DNA of 64,000 nt from Tessaracoccus rhinocerotis (GCF_007197885.1 NZ_VKKG01000001.1:642334-706333), one strand, 5' to 3'. Counted from the stretch's first letter, positions 16,684 through 26,869 are shown. Notes: generated by a model not told the origin, from the letters alone. Program-made: numbers and translations.

Positions 16684-17949
16684 TCAGGAGACGTGGGCCG
16701 ACTCGACGGCCCACGTGTTGCAGTCGTTCAGGGTCTCCGCGTACAGGCCGCGCGTGCCCCAGTAGCGCAGCGACTCCCGGCTCCCGTGGACGCCATCGAC
16801 CAGCATGGTCTCCAGACGCGCCTGCCAGCTGTCGTAGTCCTCCTGCCCGAACTCGAAGCTGCGGTTGTGGTAGGTCATCATGGCCGACCAACAGGTGGCC
16901 TGCAGCTCGGAGCGGCGCTCGACGTCGTCGGTGGCAACCACCTGCTGCTTGGCGGCGGTGAGGCCCGCGAGGCTCTGGATGTGGTGGCCGTACTCGTGGT
17001 TGACCATCTCGTTCACCGAGAGGTCCCACTTCTGCGCCATCGCGAAGTGGTCACCGCCGAAGTAGGCGGTGCCGTCGCCGGCGGAACAGTAGAAGGCGGG
17101 TGCCTCGAGGTAGCCGCACTCGCTCTTGGAACCCTTCCCGGGGTAGAACTCCACGGCCGGCTCCACGGTTGACCAGCCCATGGCCTCGTACACGGGGACC
17201 CAGGCTGCGTGCACGCACGTCCACTGCTCGCGGACCGTGCCGCGGTACTCGGCCTCGGTCTGCACCGTCGCCGGGTCCGGGCAGTCCAGCAGCGTCACCG
17301 GGTTCTGTCCGTACACGTCCGCGACCTGGAGGCGCGCCCAGTACTCGTCCGCCGCCTCCAGTTGGGGCAGCGGCTCCCAGACGCGCTCGGGCAGCGTCCA
17401 GCTCCGCCCCCCGGGGTCTGCCATGGTCCCCTGCTGGGTGGGCTCCGCGGGACGGCCGGGCTGCCTGTCCCCCGGGCTCTGCGACCTTGAGGTGGCCTGG
17501 TTCGCGGTCGGCGTCGGCGTCACGCTCGCGACGCTGTCGCTCGCCATCTCGGAGCCGCTGGGCAAGCCACGGATACCGACCAGCACCAGAGCGATCACCA
17601 CCACGAGGGCGAGCGTTGCCGCCATGAGCCGGGTGGGCAGGTTGCGCCGCCGGCGGGCGGAGGGGTTGCCGGTGGCGAGCACCGGTCTCGAGCCCGTCGG
17701 AGAGGGCCACGAGGTGGGCCTTGGAGCACTCGGACGGTATACGTCGGGTCGGGTTGCCGGGGGCTGCTGCCCCACGGCCGGGTCCGTGGGCTCGTGGTCC
17801 CGCGGGGTACCGGCGAACACCCAACCGGGCCTTGGTCGCGGTCCGGGGCGAGGTAGGCCGGCGCGCGGCGGCGTCAGGGGGCTCCGGGGCACCCCGTCAC
17901 CGTTGTCACCCCCCGACCAGCCGGCCGGGCTGCTTGGTCCTTGCGCCAT
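16684..17949 (-). CDS. Membrane-anchored neutral zinc metallopeptidase, YpfJ-like (copy 2)
   Basis: The product is 421 aa with a Pro-rich N-terminal region (1-100), one membrane segment (about 107-127, LMAATLALVVVIALVLVGI), a Ser/Thr/Pro/Gln-rich linker and an extracellular peptidase domain. HEYGH spans 318-322 and the third ligand is probably E348 (RRSELQATCW). Conserved Cys pairs (APAFYCSAG, NDCNTW) are shared with copy 1. Copies 1 and 2 diverge strongly outside the catalytic core. The gene is 45 nt downstream of the DUF1707-like gene and may be transcribed with it. Confidence 0.85.
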   Translation of the reverse strand: MAQGPSSPAGWSGGDNGDGVPRSPLTPPRAGLPRPGPRPRPGWVFAGTPRDHEPTDPAVGQQPPATRPDVYRPSAPRPTSWPSPTGSRPVLATGNPSARRRRNLPTRLMAATLALVVVIALVLVGIRGLPSGSEMASDSVASVTPTPTANQATSRSQSPGDRQPGRPAEPTQQGTMADPGGRSWTLPERVWEPLPQLEAADEYWARLQVADVYGQNPVTLLDCPDPATVQTEAEYRGTVREQWTCVHAAWVPVYEAMGWSTVEPAVEFYPGKGSKSECGYLEAPAFYCSAGDGTAYFGGDHFAMAQKWDLSVNEMVNHEYGHHIQSLAGLTAAKQQVVATDDVERRSELQATCWSAMMTYHNRSFEFGQEDYDSWQARLETMLVDGVHGSRESLRYWGTRGLYAETLNDCNTWAVESAHVS

Positions 17950-17994
17950 TTCCTCACCCCCTCGCTGGTTCGTTCACGTCGGTTCCCGGTGGGC

Positions 17995-18357
17995 TCAGAA
18001 GATCAGTACGGCCAGCACGCCGAGGACGAACAGGAGCACGAGCACGCCACCGGCAGCCATCATCGTGGGCACGAGCACGTTGCGGGACTGGGTCACCTCG
18101 CCGGCGGGGGCCGAGCCGGCGCTCACGATGGCGGGCGTGTTGTCGGCGGCTGCGGGCAGCTTCTCCACGACGGGGACCAGTTCGCCCAGACTGCGGGCGG
18201 CGTAGACGACGTCCAAGGAGGACATGTAGTCGTCCTGAGACATCCGGCCGTCCGCGTACGCGTCCGAAAGTCTCTGCGTGATGGACTCTCGCTCCTGCTC
18301 CTCCACGGGCTCGTCCGGCCGTTGCAGGTACTTCGAGGACGGAGGGAGGCTTGTCAT
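17995..18357 (-). CDS. DUF1707/SHOCT-like small membrane protein
   Basis: The product is 120 aa. Residues 21-70 (RESITQRLSDAYADGRMSQ, then DYMSSLDVVYAARSLGELVPV) resemble DUF1707/SHOCT domains, short helical modules common in actinobacterial membrane proteins. A single C-terminal membrane helix (about 95-119) leaves the domain in the cytoplasm. The ATG is preceded by TAGAAT at 7 nt, the leaderless layout. Function is unknown. It lies upstream of, and is possibly co-transcribed with, two zinc peptidase genes. Confidence 0.7.
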   Translation of the reverse strand: MTSLPPSSKYLQRPDEPVEEQERESITQRLSDAYADGRMSQDDYMSSLDVVYAARSLGELVPVVEKLPAAADNTPAIVSAGSAPAGEVTQSRNVLVPTMMAAGGVLVLLFVLGVLAVLIF

Positions 18358-18364
18358 GACGTCA

Positions 18365-18370
18365 ATTCTA
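18365..18370 (-). promoter_or_regulatory. -10 box of a leaderless transcript (TAGAAT)
   Basis: On the minus strand TAGAAT ends 7 nt before the ATG at 18357. It lies downstream of map, giving the DUF1707-like gene its own promoter. Confidence 0.6.
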
Positions 18371-18396
18371 GGTCAGTGGGTGGCGCACGCCGGCGC

Positions 18397-19227
18397 TCAG
18401 TCTCCGAGGGGTCCGAAGTCTACCCCGCGAGCGGTGAGTTCGGCCTCGCCGCCGTCCGGGGCGGTGAGCACCCACAGCCCCTTCGGGGTGATGGCCACGG
18501 TGTGCTCCCAGTGGGCGCCTCGGGACCCGTCGCGGCTGACCACGGTCCAGTCGTCCTCGCAGATCGAGGTCTGGTGCAGACCGAGGGTGAGCATCGGCTC
18601 GATGCATATGGTCATGCCGACGCCGAGCCGCGGCGTGGGGCGGCGGCGCGCGTAGTTGGGCACGTCCGGTTCCATGTGCATCTCGGTGCCGATGCCGTGT
18701 CCGGTGTACTCACGAAGCGTGCCGTAGCGACGTGGCTGCGCCAGCACGAAGTCCTCGATCGCGCGGGAGACGTCGTTGACGCGGCCCCCGTCGCGGGTCG
18801 CGGCGATACCGGCCCACATCGAGCCACGGGTGACCTCGATCAGTGTCTCGTCCTCGGCGGCACCCGTCCCGAGGATGAAGGTGCGTGCGGCGTCGCCGTG
18901 CCAGCCGCCGACGACGGCACCGAAGTCCACGGAGACGACGTCGCCCTCGTCCAGCACCCGGCTGCCGGGCATGCCGTGCACGAGTTCCTCGTTCACCGAG
19001 ATGCAGGCCACGCCGTTGAAGGGGGTGCCGTACTCCGCCCCGTAGCCGAGGAAGTTCGAGGAGGCGCCGGCGCGGCGCAGGACCTCCCGACCGACCTCGT
19101 CGAGCTCGGCGGTGGTCATGCCGACCACGGCCGCGTCCTGCATGGCCTGGAGGCCCTCGGCCACCACGAGCCCTGCGCGACGCATGAGTTTCAGTTCATC
19201 GGTGGACTTCACCTGGATGGTGGCCAC
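18397..19227 (-). CDS. map: Methionine aminopeptidase, type I
   Basis: The product is 276 aa and removes the N-terminal Met from nascent proteins. Metal ligands are visible in VSVDFGA (Asp), GDAARTF (Asp), TGHGIGTEMH (His), CIEPM (Glu) and WEHTVAIT (Glu). The GTG at 19227 is chosen because it lies 4 nt after the adk stop with a GGAGG site about 10 nt upstream. The secY-adk-map order is the common bacterial arrangement. Confidence 0.96.
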   Translation of the reverse strand: MATIQVKSTDELKLMRRAGLVVAEGLQAMQDAAVVGMTTAELDEVGREVLRRAGASSNFLGYGAEYGTPFNGVACISVNEELVHGMPGSRVLDEGDVVSVDFGAVVGGWHGDAARTFILGTGAAEDETLIEVTRGSMWAGIAATRDGGRVNDVSRAIEDFVLAQPRRYGTLREYTGHGIGTEMHMEPDVPNYARRRPTPRLGVGMTICIEPMLTLGLHQTSICEDDWTVVSRDGSRGAHWEHTVAITPKGLWVLTAPDGGEAELTARGVDFGPLGD

Positions 19228-19231
19228 CCGA

Positions 19232-19831
19232 TCAGTCCTCCGTCGAGAAGGGGAAGTCCTGCTCCCCCCGGGCCTCGACCGCTGAGAGCATGCGCTCGCG
19301 CACCTCGTCCACCGTGCCGGTGCCCTCGACGTCGACCAGCACGCCCTGCTTCTCGTAGTGGAACAGCAGGGGCGCGGTCTGGCCCGCGTAGACCTCCATC
19401 CGGCGACGGATGGTGTCCTCGTTGTCATCCGCACGGCCCTCGATGTTGGCACGCTCCAGCAGGCGCTCCACCAGGACCTCCGGCTCGACGACCAGCGACA
19501 CGACGGCGTCGATCTGTTGGCCCTTCTCGGCGAGGTGCTTGTCGAGGAAGTGGACCTGGTGCATGGTCCGGGGGAAGCCGTCCAGCAGGAAGCCGTCGGC
19601 GCAGTCGGGCTCGGCCAGTCGGCTCGCGACGATGTCCTCGGTGACCTCGTCGGGGACGTACTCCCCGGCGTCGATCAGTTCCTTGACCTTGACCCCCAGC
19701 GGAGTCTGCCGCTTGATGTGGTCGCGAAAGATGTCACCGGTGGAGATGGCAGGCACCCCGTAGCGGCCGGCCAGCGCTGTGGCCTGGGTGCCCTTGCCGG
19801 CCCCCGGTGCTCCCATGATGAGGAGCCTCAT
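19232..19831 (-). CDS. adk: Adenylate kinase, short-LID form
   Basis: The product is 199 aa and catalyses ATP + AMP to 2 ADP. The P-loop is [10 protein letters not shown] (8-17) and the AMP-binding segment is [12 protein letters not shown]. The LID region is short ([16 protein letters not shown]) and has no zinc cysteines, which fits the 181-200-aa actinobacterial form. Its ATG overlaps the secY stop (ATGA), so it is translationally coupled. Confidence 0.98.
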   Translation of the reverse strand: MRLLIMGAPGAGKGTQATALAGRYGVPAISTGDIFRDHIKRQTPLGVKVKELIDAGEYVPDEVTEDIVASRLAEPDCADGFLLDGFPRTMHQVHFLDKHLAEKGQQIDAVVSLVVEPEVLVERLLERANIEGRADDNEDTIRRRMEVYAGQTAPLLFHYEKQGVLVDVEGTGTVDEVRERMLSAVEARGEQDFPFSTED

Positions 19832-21132
19832 CGCAGGAAGCCCTCGTAGTTCCGCTGCTGGAGCTGGCTCTCGATGCGCTTGACCGTGTCAAGGGCCACA
19901 CCGACGATGATCAGGATGGACACGCCGCCGAACGGGAAGTTCTCAGCGGCACCCATCGACATGAAGGCCACGGTGGGCACCAGGGCGATGACGGCGAGGT
20001 AGAGCGAGCCGGGCGCGGTGAGGCGGCTCAGCACGTAGGCGAGGTAGCGCTCGGTGGGCTTGCCGGCACGCACGCCGGGGATGAAGCCGCCGTACTTCTT
20101 CATGTTGTCCGAGACCTCTTCGGGGTTGAAGGTGATCGAGACGTAGAAGTAGGTGAAGGCGATGATCAGGACGAACATGGCCACCGAGTACCAGGTGCTG
20201 CTGGTGGTGAAGTTGACCGCGATCCACTGGCCCAGGGCACTCTCCGGACGGAACGTGGAGTAGAGCACCGGCAGGTACAGGATCGACGACGCGAAGATGA
20301 CGGGGATCACGCCTGCCTGGTTGACCTTCAACGGGATGTAGGTGGTGGAGCCGCCGACGAGGCGCTGGCCAACCATCCGCTTGGCGTACTGCACAGGGAT
20401 GCGGCGCTGGCCCTGCTCCATGAACACGATGCCCAGCATCACCAACAGGCCGATGGCCAGCACCAGGAAGAACAGGAACCAGCCGGTGGCGCCGGGGTTG
20501 GCCTGCTTGATGCTCCACATGCCGGCGGGGAAGCTCGCGGCGATCTGGGTGAAGATCATCAGGGACATGCCGTTGCCGATGCCACGGTCGGTGATGAGCT
20601 CGCCGAGCCACATGATGACGACGGTGCCCGCGGTCATCACCATGACCATGACGACGAGCGGGAAGATGTCCTGGGAGTACAGGATGCCGTCGCAGCCGGG
20701 GAACAGCTGCCCGGTGCGCGCCAGCGTGACGAACGCCGTCGAGTTCAGCACCGCGAGGACCACCGTGAGGTAGCGCGTGTACTGGGTGATCTTCTGCGTC
20801 CCGGCGGCGCCCTCCTTCTTGAGGGTCTCCAGACGCGGGATCACGACGACGAGCAGCTGCAGGATGATCGATGCGGTGATGTAGGGCATGATGCCCAGCG
20901 CGAAGACCGTCAGCTGCAGCAGAGCCCCACCTGAGAACAGGTTGATCATGGAGTAGAGCCCGGCGGCATCACCCTGACCGGCCAGCGCGATGCACTGGTC
21001 GATCCGCGAGATGTTCACGTTGGGCGATGGCACGGTCGATCCAAGGCGGAACAGCGCGATGATTCCGAGCGTGAAGAAGATCTTCTTGCGCAGTTCCGGC
21101 GTCTTGAACGCGTTTGCGAAGGCGGAGAGCAT
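19828..21132 (-). CDS. secY: Preprotein translocase subunit SecY
   Basis: The product is 434 aa with ten membrane helices, the protein-conducting channel of the Sec system. The N-terminus ([20 protein letters not shown]) and [24 protein letters not shown] and [16 protein letters not shown] are classic SecY motifs. Unlike many genomes, rplO and secY are separated by 180 nt holding a terminator and a new promoter, so secY-adk-map forms its own transcript. Confidence 0.98.
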   Translation of the reverse strand: MLSAFANAFKTPELRKKIFFTLGIIALFRLGSTVPSPNVNISRIDQCIALAGQGDAAGLYSMINLFSGGALLQLTVFALGIMPYITASIILQLLVVVIPRLETLKKEGAAGTQKITQYTRYLTVVLAVLNSTAFVTLARTGQLFPGCDGILYSQDIFPLVVMVMVMTAGTVVIMWLGELITDRGIGNGMSLMIFTQIAASFPAGMWSIKQANPGATGWFLFFLVLAIGLLVMLGIVFMEQGQRRIPVQYAKRMVGQRLVGGSTTYIPLKVNQAGVIPVIFASSILYLPVLYSTFRPESALGQWIAVNFTTSSTWYSVAMFVLIIAFTYFYVSITFNPEEVSDNMKKYGGFIPGVRAGKPTERYLAYVLSRLTAPGSLYLAVIALVPTVAFMSMGAAENFPFGGVSILIIVGVALDTVKRIESQLQQRNYEGFLR

Positions 21133-21193
21133 CCGGCCCCACTTTCATTTCCAGGTACGTCATCTGTGGCTGCCGACGGCAGGCAACCAAGGC

Positions 21194-21223
21194 AGCCTAT
21201 CAAGCAGCGACCGCCGGACCCAA
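21194..21223 (-). promoter_or_regulatory. secY-adk-map promoter
   Basis: On the minus strand TTGGGT (21223-21218), an 18-nt spacer, and TAGGCT (21199-21194), about 60 nt before the secY ATG. Confidence 0.6.
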
Positions 21224-21246
21224 CCGACGATCACCGCCCGGACACA

Positions 21247-21280
21247 GAAGTGGCCGACACCCTGGGGTATCGGCCACTTC
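21247..21280 (-). terminator. Terminator after rplO
   Basis: An 11-bp stem (21247-21257 with 21270-21280) lies 32 nt after the rplO stop and is followed by TGTGTCC. It separates the spc operon from secY. Confidence 0.75.
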
Positions 21281-21312
21281 CGGCTTGTGTTCCTACGGAG
21301 TCCGGGAAGGGC

Positions 21313-21753
21313 TCAGAGCTCGGTGATCGAGCCTCCGGCCTTCTCCAGCTTCTCCTTGGCAGACGCGGAGTACGCGTGCGCGGTCACGTTGATCGCAACG
21401 TCGATGTCACCGTTGCCGAGCACCTTGACGAGCGAGCCGTCACGGACGGCACCTGCCTCGACGAGGTCCTCGACGGTCACGGTGCCACCCTTGGGGAAGA
21501 GCTCCCCGAGGCGGGCGACGTTGACGACCTGGTACTCGACGCGGAACGGGTTCTTGAAGCCCTTCAGCTTCGGAATCCGCATGTGCATCGGCATCTGGCC
21601 GCCCTCGAAGTTGGCGGGGACGTTCTTGCGAGCTCCCGTGCCCTTCGTGCCGCGACCAGCGGTCTTGCCCTTGGAGCCCTCACCGCGGCCGACACGAGTC
21701 TTCTCGGTCTTGGCACCGGGGGCAGGGCGCAGGTGGTGAAGCTTGAGCGCCAT
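21313..21753 (-). CDS. rplO: 50S ribosomal protein L15
   Basis: The product is 146 aa. L15 is a late-assembly large-subunit protein with an extended N-terminus; the Gly/Arg/Lys-rich stretch [17 protein letters not shown] (residues 19-35) threads into 23S rRNA. It lies 2 nt after rpmD and is the last gene of the spc transcript before the terminator. Confidence 0.98.
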   Translation of the reverse strand: MALKLHHLRPAPGAKTEKTRVGRGEGSKGKTAGRGTKGTGARKNVPANFEGGQMPMHMRIPKLKGFKNPFRVEYQVVNVARLGELFPKGGTVTVEDLVEAGAVRDGSLVKVLGNGDIDVAINVTAHAYSASAKEKLEKAGGSITEL

Positions 21754-21755
21754 GA

Positions 21756-21938
21756 TTACTTGACCTCTTCCACAACAACGAGGTGGGCGACGGTCCTGAC
21801 CATGCCGACGACCTCGGGACGGTCCTCACGGACCACCGAGTCACCGACGCGCTTGAGACCGAGGGTGCGAAGCGTGTCCTTCTGGTTCTGCTTGCTGCCC
21901 ACTCCGGACTTCGTCTGGGTGATCTTGAGTTCGGCCAT
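21756..21938 (-). CDS. rpmD: 50S ribosomal protein L30
   Basis: The product is 60 aa ([20 protein letters not shown]). It is the standard bacterial short L30. The ATG overlaps the rpsE stop by one base (TGATGG), so initiation is likely coupled to S5 translation. The start at 21938 is chosen over longer upstream options because it gives the family length. Confidence 0.97.
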   Translation of the reverse strand: MAELKITQTKSGVGSKQNQKDTLRTLGLKRVGDSVVREDRPEVVGMVRTVAHLVVVEEVK

Positions 21939-22543
21939 CAGCTGGCCACCTCCTTGCGAGCGCGGAGCATCGCCGCCGGGGCGACATCCTCCACGGGGAG
22001 CCCGCGACGCTTTGCGACCGCCTCGGGCTCTTCGAGCTGCTTGAGCGCATCGACCGTCGCGTGCACGACGTTGATCGCGTTCGCGGAGCCGAGGGACTTG
22101 GACAGCACGTCGTGCACGCCAGCGCACTCCAGGACCGCACGGGCGGAGCCGCCTGCGATCACACCGGTACCGGGGGAAGCGGGACGCAGCAGCACGACGC
22201 CGCCGGCCTTCTCACCCTGGACCCAGTGCGGGATCGTCTTCTGGATCATCGGGACGCGGAAGAAGTTCTTCTTCGCCTCCTCGACACCCTTGGAGATCGC
22301 CGCGGGCACTTCCTTGGCCTTGCCGTAGCCGACGCCGACGGTGCCTTCACCGTCGCCGACCACCACGAGGGCGGTGAAGCTGAAGCGACGACCACCCTGC
22401 ACGACCTTGGCGACGCGGTTGATGGCAACCACCCGCTCGATGTACTGGTCCTTGTTGTCCTTGGGAGCCTGGCCACGACGATCGTCACGGCCACGACGCT
22501 CACCGCTGCCACGGCCGGAGCCGCGCTGCTGGGTTTCACTCAT
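21938..22543 (-). CDS. rpsE: 30S ribosomal protein S5
   Basis: The product is 201 aa. S5 lines the mRNA entry channel with S3 and S4 and affects decoding fidelity. An Arg/Gly-rich N-terminal extension (residues 1-33) precedes the dsRBD-like domain ([21 protein letters not shown]) and the second domain ([17 protein letters not shown]). The extension is typical of actinobacteria. Confidence 0.98.
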   Translation of the reverse strand: MSETQQRGSGRGSGERRGRDDRRGQAPKDNKDQYIERVVAINRVAKVVQGGRRFSFTALVVVGDGEGTVGVGYGKAKEVPAAISKGVEEAKKNFFRVPMIQKTIPHWVQGEKAGGVVLLRPASPGTGVIAGGSARAVLECAGVHDVLSKSLGSANAINVVHATVDALKQLEEPEAVAKRRGLPVEDVAPAAMLRARKEVAS

Positions 22544-22569
22544 CGTGTTCCCTTACCTTTCGTCGATTG

Positions 22570-22953
22570 TCAGAATCCGAGACCTGCTTCGCGCGCTGCG
22601 TCAGCGAGCGCGGCGATGCGGCCGTGGTACTTGTTGCCTGCGCGGTCGAAGACGACGTCCTCGACACCGGCCTGCTTCGCGCGCTCGGCGATCAGCTCGC
22701 CGACCTTGCGGGCCTTGTCGGACTTGTCCGCGGTCAGTGCGCGGAGGTCCGCCTCCATGGTCGATGCCGACGCGAGCGTCTTGCCCTCGACGTCGTCGAT
22801 CACCTGGACGAAGAGGTGACGCGCAGAGCGCGTGACGACGAGACGGGGACGCTCGGCGGAACCGTGGATGCGCTTGCGTCCACGCAGCTGGCGGCGGGCC
22901 CGAGAAGCAGTCTTCGGGGCCAGGCCCTTGCGCTGTCCCAGCGAGATAGCCAT
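22570..22953 (-). CDS. rplR: 50S ribosomal protein L18
   Basis: The product is 127 aa. L18 binds 5S rRNA together with L5. The start [20 protein letters not shown] and [15 protein letters not shown] are family features. The ATG overlaps the rplF stop by one base (TAATGG). Confidence 0.98.
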   Translation of the reverse strand: MAISLGQRKGLAPKTASRARRQLRGRKRIHGSAERPRLVVTRSARHLFVQVIDDVEGKTLASASTMEADLRALTADKSDKARKVGELIAERAKQAGVEDVVFDRAGNKYHGRIAALADAAREAGLGF

Positions 22954-23495
22954 TACTTACCAGCCTTTCCGGCCTTGCGGCGGACCTGCTCGCCCGCGTA
23001 GCGGACACCCTTGCCCTTGTAGGGCTCGGGCTTGCGGAGCTTGCGGATGTTCGCAGCCGTCTCACCGACGAGCTGCTTGTCGACGCCACTCACCGCGAAC
23101 TTGGTGGGCGACTCGACGGTGAACGTGACACCCTCGGGGGCGTCGATCACCACGGGGTGGGAGAAGCCGAGCGCGAACTCGAGCTGCTTGGGGCCCTTGG
23201 CGATGACGCGGTAACCGACGCCGACGATCTCGAGCTTGCGCTCGTAGCCCTCGGTGACACCGATGACCATGTTGTTGACCAGCGTGCGGGTCAGACCGTG
23301 CAGCGAGCGGTTCTCACGCTCGTCGTTGGGACGGGAGACCTGGATCTCGCCAGCCTCGTTCTTCTCAATGGTGAGCGGTTCGGCAATCGTCAGCTGAAGG
23401 TTGCCCTTGGGGCCCTTCACGTCGACGTTGCGACCGTCAAGCTTCACCTCGACACCGGCGGGAACGGTGATCGGGAGCCTGCCAATTCGTGACAT
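22953..23495 (-). CDS. rplF: 50S ribosomal protein L6
   Basis: The product is 180 aa with two homologous alpha/beta domains. L6 sits near the sarcin-ricin loop and factor-binding site. [16 protein letters not shown] at the start and [18 protein letters not shown] near the end are characteristic. It follows rpsH by 29 nt. Confidence 0.98.
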   Translation of the reverse strand: MSRIGRLPITVPAGVEVKLDGRNVDVKGPKGNLQLTIAEPLTIEKNEAGEIQVSRPNDERENRSLHGLTRTLVNNMVIGVTEGYERKLEIVGVGYRVIAKGPKQLEFALGFSHPVVIDAPEGVTFTVESPTKFAVSGVDKQLVGETAANIRKLRKPEPYKGKGVRYAGEQVRRKAGKAGK

Positions 23496-23524
23496 TTTCG
23501 ATTCTCCTTTTCAGTTCCGGCCGG

Positions 23525-23929
23525 TCACCAGACGTAGGCGAGTACTTCGCCGCCCACGGACTTGGCGTTTGCTTGCTTGTCGGTCAGCAGACCCTGCGAG
23601 GTGGAGATGATGGCGACACCGAGGCCACCGAGCACCTTCGGCAGTGCGTTGGCCTTCGCGTAGACGCGCAGGCCCGGCTTGCTGATTCGCTTGAGGCCTG
23701 CGATGGAGCGCTCGCGGGAGTCCCCGTACTTGAGGGTCACCTTGAGGACCTTGCCCACCTGCCCCTCGACCTCGTCGAGTTCGAAGTTGGAGATGTAGCC
23801 CTCCGCCTTCAGGATTTCTGCGATGCCGACCTTGATCTTCGACGACGGCATGGTCGTCGAGTCCAGGTAAGCCTGATTTGCGTTGCGGACACGCGTGAGC
23901 ATGTCTGCGATCGGATCAGTCATTGTCAT
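23525..23929 (-). CDS. rpsH: 30S ribosomal protein S8
   Basis: The product is 134 aa. S8 binds the 16S central domain and, in E. coli, represses the spc operon by binding the L5 leader. Motifs are [15 protein letters not shown] and [16 protein letters not shown]. Two in-frame ATGs lie at 23929 and 23923; the second gives the more usual N-terminus MTDPIAD. Confidence 0.98.
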   Translation of the reverse strand: MTMTDPIADMLTRVRNANQAYLDSTTMPSSKIKVGIAEILKAEGYISNFELDEVEGQVGKVLKVTLKYGDSRERSIAGLKRISKPGLRVYAKANALPKVLGGLGVAIISTSQGLLTDKQANAKSVGGEVLAYVW

Positions 23930-24011
23930 GGCTGTTGAACTTCTTTCTCACACCGGTTTCCGAGCTTTGTGCGGACCTGGCGCGTTGGAAATCTTGTAGT
24001 GGGGTCGATCC

Positions 24012-24197
24012 TCACCAGGACGACTTGGTGATGCCGGGAAGCTCGCCGGCATGGGCCAGTTCGCGAAGGCAGATCCGGCACAGGCCGAACTTGCGGTAAA
24101 CCGACTTGGGACGACCGCAGCGCTTGCAGCGGGTGTATGCACGCACGCCGAACTTGGGGGTGCGGGACTGCTTGACCTTGAGTCCTGTCTTTGCCAT
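24012..24197 (-). CDS. rpsZ: 30S ribosomal protein S14, zinc type (type Z)
   Basis: The product is 61 aa with zinc ligands C24, C27, C40 and C43. This is the short S14Z form, built into the 30S head. Actinobacteria often carry a second, zinc-free S14 elsewhere, used when zinc is scarce. It lies 8 nt after rplE; the 82-nt gap to rpsH holds no gene. Confidence 0.98.
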   Translation of the reverse strand: MAKTGLKVKQSRTPKFGVRAYTRCKRCGRPKSVYRKFGLCRICLRELAHAGELPGITKSSW

Positions 24198-24205
24198 GTG
24201 TCAGC

Positions 24206-24856
24206 TCACTTCTTCTTCTTGGCGTAGTACGCGGGTCCACGCTTGGCGCGGGCCTTCTTGGGATCGTCCACAGCCTTGAAGGGGAAGCCGAGATGCTTCA
24301 GCAGAGCGCGGCCCTCCTCGTCGTTGGTCGCGGTGGTGACGAACGTGATGTCCATGCCGCGGACGCGGTCGATCTTGTCCTGGTCGATCTCGAGGAACAT
24401 GACCTGCTCGCTCAGACCGAAGGTGTAGTTGCCGTTGCCGTCGAACTGGCGGCCGTTGAGCCCGCGGAAGTCGCGGATTCGGGGCAGGGCCAGCGTCAGC
24501 AGGCGGTCGGCGAACTCCCACATGCGGTCGCCGCGGAGGGTGACGTGGCAGCCGATGGGCTGGCCCTCGCGCAGCTTGAACTGTGCGATGGACTTGCGTG
24601 CCTTGGTGACCGCGGGCTTCTGGCCGGTGATGGCCGTCAGGTCGCGGATCGCGCCGTCGATGATCTTGGAGTCGCGAGCCGCGTCGCCGACACCCATGTT
24701 GACCACGATCTTCACGAGACCGGGGATCTGCATGGTGTTGGCGTAGCCGAACTCCTCGTTCAGCGCCTTGGCGATCTCCTCGCGGTACTTCTTCTTCAGG
24801 CGGGGGATCTCGGTGCTCTTGGGGGTCTGGGTGGCCTCGATGGTGTCGGTGCTCAT
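24206..24856 (-). CDS. rplE: 50S ribosomal protein L5
   Basis: The product is 216 aa, longer than E. coli L5 by an N-terminal extension ([19 protein letters not shown]). L5 binds 5S rRNA and contacts P-site t[22 protein letters not shown] and [20 protein letters not shown] are conserved. Its start overlaps the rplX stop. Confidence 0.98.
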   Translation of the reverse strand: MSTDTIEATQTPKSTEIPRLKKKYREEIAKALNEEFGYANTMQIPGLVKIVVNMGVGDAARDSKIIDGAIRDLTAITGQKPAVTKARKSIAQFKLREGQPIGCHVTLRGDRMWEFADRLLTLALPRIRDFRGLNGRQFDGNGNYTFGLSEQVMFLEIDQDKIDRVRGMDITFVTTATNDEEGRALLKHLGFPFKAVDDPKKARAKRGPAYYAKKKK

Positions 24857-25227
24857 CAGATCTCCTTCCCGGTCTTGCGGGCGACGCGCTTGCTGCGGAA
24901 CGCCTTGTACTCGGTTCCGTCGGCGCGCTTCTTCATGACCTCTTCGCGCTCGTAGCCCACGCGGGTGACAACTTCCTTGCCGTCCACCTTGGTGACGAGC
25001 TGGACGTTGGAGACGTGGATCGGGGCCTCGGCCGAGATGATGCCGCCCTCGATGCGACGGCCGCCGGCGCCCTGGGACTCCCGACGGTGACGCTTCATGA
25101 TGTTGACGCCCTCGACGACGACGCGCTGGTCCTCGACGTGGACGGCGATGATCTCGCCGACAACACCCTTGTCCTTGCCTGCGATGACCATGACGCGGTC
25201 ACCCTTCTTGACGTGCAGGGATGCCAT
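24856..25227 (-). CDS. rplX: 50S ribosomal protein L24
   Basis: The product is 123 aa. The N-terminal KOW motif ([20 protein letters not shown]) is intact. L24 initiates large-subunit assembly and lies at the exit tunnel. It follows rplN by 1 nt and overlaps rplE by one base. Confidence 0.98.
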   Translation of the reverse strand: MASLHVKKGDRVMVIAGKDKGVVGEIIAVHVEDQRVVVEGVNIMKRHRRESQGAGGRRIEGGIISAEAPIHVSNVQLVTKVDGKEVVTRVGYEREEVMKKRADGTEYKAFRSKRVARKTGKEI

Positions 25228-25228
25228 T

Positions 25229-25597
25229 TCAGATCACCTCGGGTGCCAGGGAAATGATGCGCATGAACTTCCGCTCGCGCAGCTCACGGGCCACGGGGCC
25301 GAAGATGCGGGTTCCGCGGGGTTCGCCGTCGGCCTTGAGGATGACGGCTGCGTTCTCATCGAACTTGATGTAGGAACCGTCGGCGCGGCGACGTTCCTTG
25401 CTGGTGCGCACTACGACAGCCTTGACGACCTCGCCCTTCTTGACGTTGCCGCCGGGGATTGCGTCCTTGACCGTGGCGACAATGGTGTCACCGACGTAGG
25501 CGTAACGACGCTTCGTGCCACCGAGAACACGGATGCAAAGGATCTCCTTGGCACCAGTGTTGTCGGCGACCTTCAGTCGCGACTCCTGCTGGATCAT
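25229..25597 (-). CDS. rplN: 50S ribosomal protein L14
   Basis: The product is 122 aa. L14 binds the silencing factor RsfS and forms bridges to the 30S subunit. The start [19 protein letters not shown] is clear, with a TTTCTCC/GGAG-type site before it. In most bacteria rplN follows rpsQ directly; here it is separated from rpsQ by a plus-strand three-gene operon and must have its own promoter in 25,598-25,888, which I could not identify with confidence. Confidence 0.98.
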   Translation of the reverse strand: MIQQESRLKVADNTGAKEILCIRVLGGTKRRYAYVGDTIVATVKDAIPGGNVKKGEVVKAVVVRTSKERRRADGSYIKFDENAAVILKADGEPRGTRIFGPVARELRERKFMRIISLAPEVI

Positions 25598-25827
25598 TGT
25601 TTCTCCTCCGTCCGACTGGTTCCCGCGAGGGGGCCTGTGTCGGAACTTGTGATGAACCCCCTGGATTTTGCCAGGAGGCGCCCCGAACCAGGGGTACGGG
25701 GTTCCGTCGCCCGGGAAAGGTCCCCGAGCACGCGAGTACCCGGGCACAGACCCAAGACAACTTGACAAGCGTACATCACCCAACCCAAGCCGATGAAATC
25801 GACCGTGGTGGCGCCTCCCCCGGCGGG

Positions 25828-25888
25828 TTCTCCACAGGGAGGGCGTCGGCGTGACGGATCGGGGCGGCCGGCAACCAGAGTCTGGGGT
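25828..25888 (+). promoter_or_regulatory. Leaderless promoter element shared with the 62.4-kb locus (copy A)
   Basis: In order the element contains a DnaA-box-like TTCTCCACAG (25828-25837), GTGACG (25851-25856, a plausible -35), a 19-nt spacer, and CAGAGT (25876-25881, a plausible -10), then 7 nt to the ATG at 25889. The same parts, with the same -35/-10 spacing, lie before the gene at 62,480. Confidence 0.55.
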
Positions 25889-26869
25889 ATGACTGACTAC
25901 AAGGTACTTCCACCGCCTCTGGTGACCCACGCCGGTCTCCGGGGAGGCGTGTTCACCAACTCCGACGCGACTCGCTTCGGCCTGCGCGGGTTCACCGCGG
26001 CGCTGCGCTCCGGGGAGTGTTTCCGGGTCCACCCCGGGCTCTACAGCCTCCATCCCGAACTGGACGTCGCCGGCCGCATCTGGGCCGGGCTCAAGCTCGG
26101 TGGCCCGGCGGCCACCCTGGGGCTCGGCGCGGCCGCCTGGGTTCGGGGGCAGGGACCGGAACCCGATGTCATCGACGTCTGGTGCGGACGGCGCAACCTG
26201 AAGGACCGGGGCCCGTGGCGGTTCCACAGCGGAGAGCCCGACGAGGTGCAGTCCTGCGAGGCCGTGGACGAGGCCTTCGGCAGGTTCCTGCTGTCCCCGA
26301 CCGCAGACGCCGGTCTCGCGCGGAAACTGGCGGGCCGGGCCCTCAGGCTCCGGGACCGGGAGCGGTTCCTGGAACTTTGCACCGCCCCCCGGGCCGAGGG
26401 ACGCAGCGCCTTCGAGACCGCTCTCAACCGCGACGTCCTGCTGGCGCACGGGCTGCCTCTGCTGGAGTGGGCCCCGCTGCCCGACGGCACGCAGCACTCC
26501 GTGCGGGCGGCCCTGTTCGGCGTCGACGTCAACCTGCACTTCGACGGGTCGCTCACCGGGCGCAACCTGCGGCCGAGCTACGGGTGGATGGGCCGACCAC
26601 ACCACGACGACCCGGAGGAGCCGCAACTGTTCGGCTGGCCGGACGTCCTCGAGACACCCTGCCTCGTCGCCGGCAAGATTGCGCGGCGGCTGCGGGCGCG
26701 CGCCTGGCAGGGCGAGGTCCTCGACTGCCGCAACTGCACGCTGTCCCCCTCCGCGTTCAGCATGATGCGCGAGGAGGACGGCCGCAGCCTGACCGAGTGC
26801 CCCACCTGCGGCTCGCAACTGGTCCAGCTCTGGCGCATGCCCGAACGCAGGGAGGCCGCGCTCCGATGA
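25889..26869 (+). CDS. AbiEi-like winged-helix / DUF559-like protein with C-terminal zinc ribbon
   Basis: The product is 326 aa. Residues 17-53 ([20 protein letters not shown], then [10 protein letters not shown]) match the N-terminal DNA-binding domain of AbiEi-type antitoxins. Residues 172-275 follow the outline of a DUF559/Vsr-like nuclease fold ([49 protein letters not shown]), but active-site residues are not obviously kept. A zinc ribbon follows (C280, C283, C304, C307). The ATG at 25889 is chosen for its leaderless promoter context. The stop overlaps the ATG of a surface-protein gene, so this presumably cytosolic DNA-binding protein is coupled to a sortase system. Its role is unproven; regulator and defence-related nuclease are both possible. 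Confidence 0.6.
   Translation: MTDYKVLPPPLVTHAGLRGGVFTNSDATRFGLRGFTAALRSGECFRVHPGLYSLHPELDVAGRIWAGLKLGGPAATLGLGAAAWVRGQGPEPDVIDVWCGRRNLKDRGPWRFHSGEPDEVQSCEAVDEAFGRFLLSPTADAGLARKLAGRALRLRDRERFLELCTAPRAEGRSAFETALNRDVLLAHGLPLLEWAPLPDGTQHSVRAALFGVDVNLHFDGSLTGRNLRPSYGWMGRPHHDDPEEPQLFGWPDVLETPCLVAGKIARRLRARAWQGEVLDCRNCTLSPSAFSMMREEDGRSLTECPTCGSQLVQLWRMPERREAALR

Noticed and set aside
25762-25767. TTGACA on the plus strand as promoter of the 25,889 gene
   Set aside because: No -10-like box lies at 16-19 nt downstream; the CAGAGT box next to the ATG is better supported.
25828-25837. DnaA-box-like TTCTCCACAG as an origin signal
   Set aside because: Single boxes upstream of two genes, without a cluster, dnaA/dnaN or an AT-rich unwinding element, do not indicate an origin.
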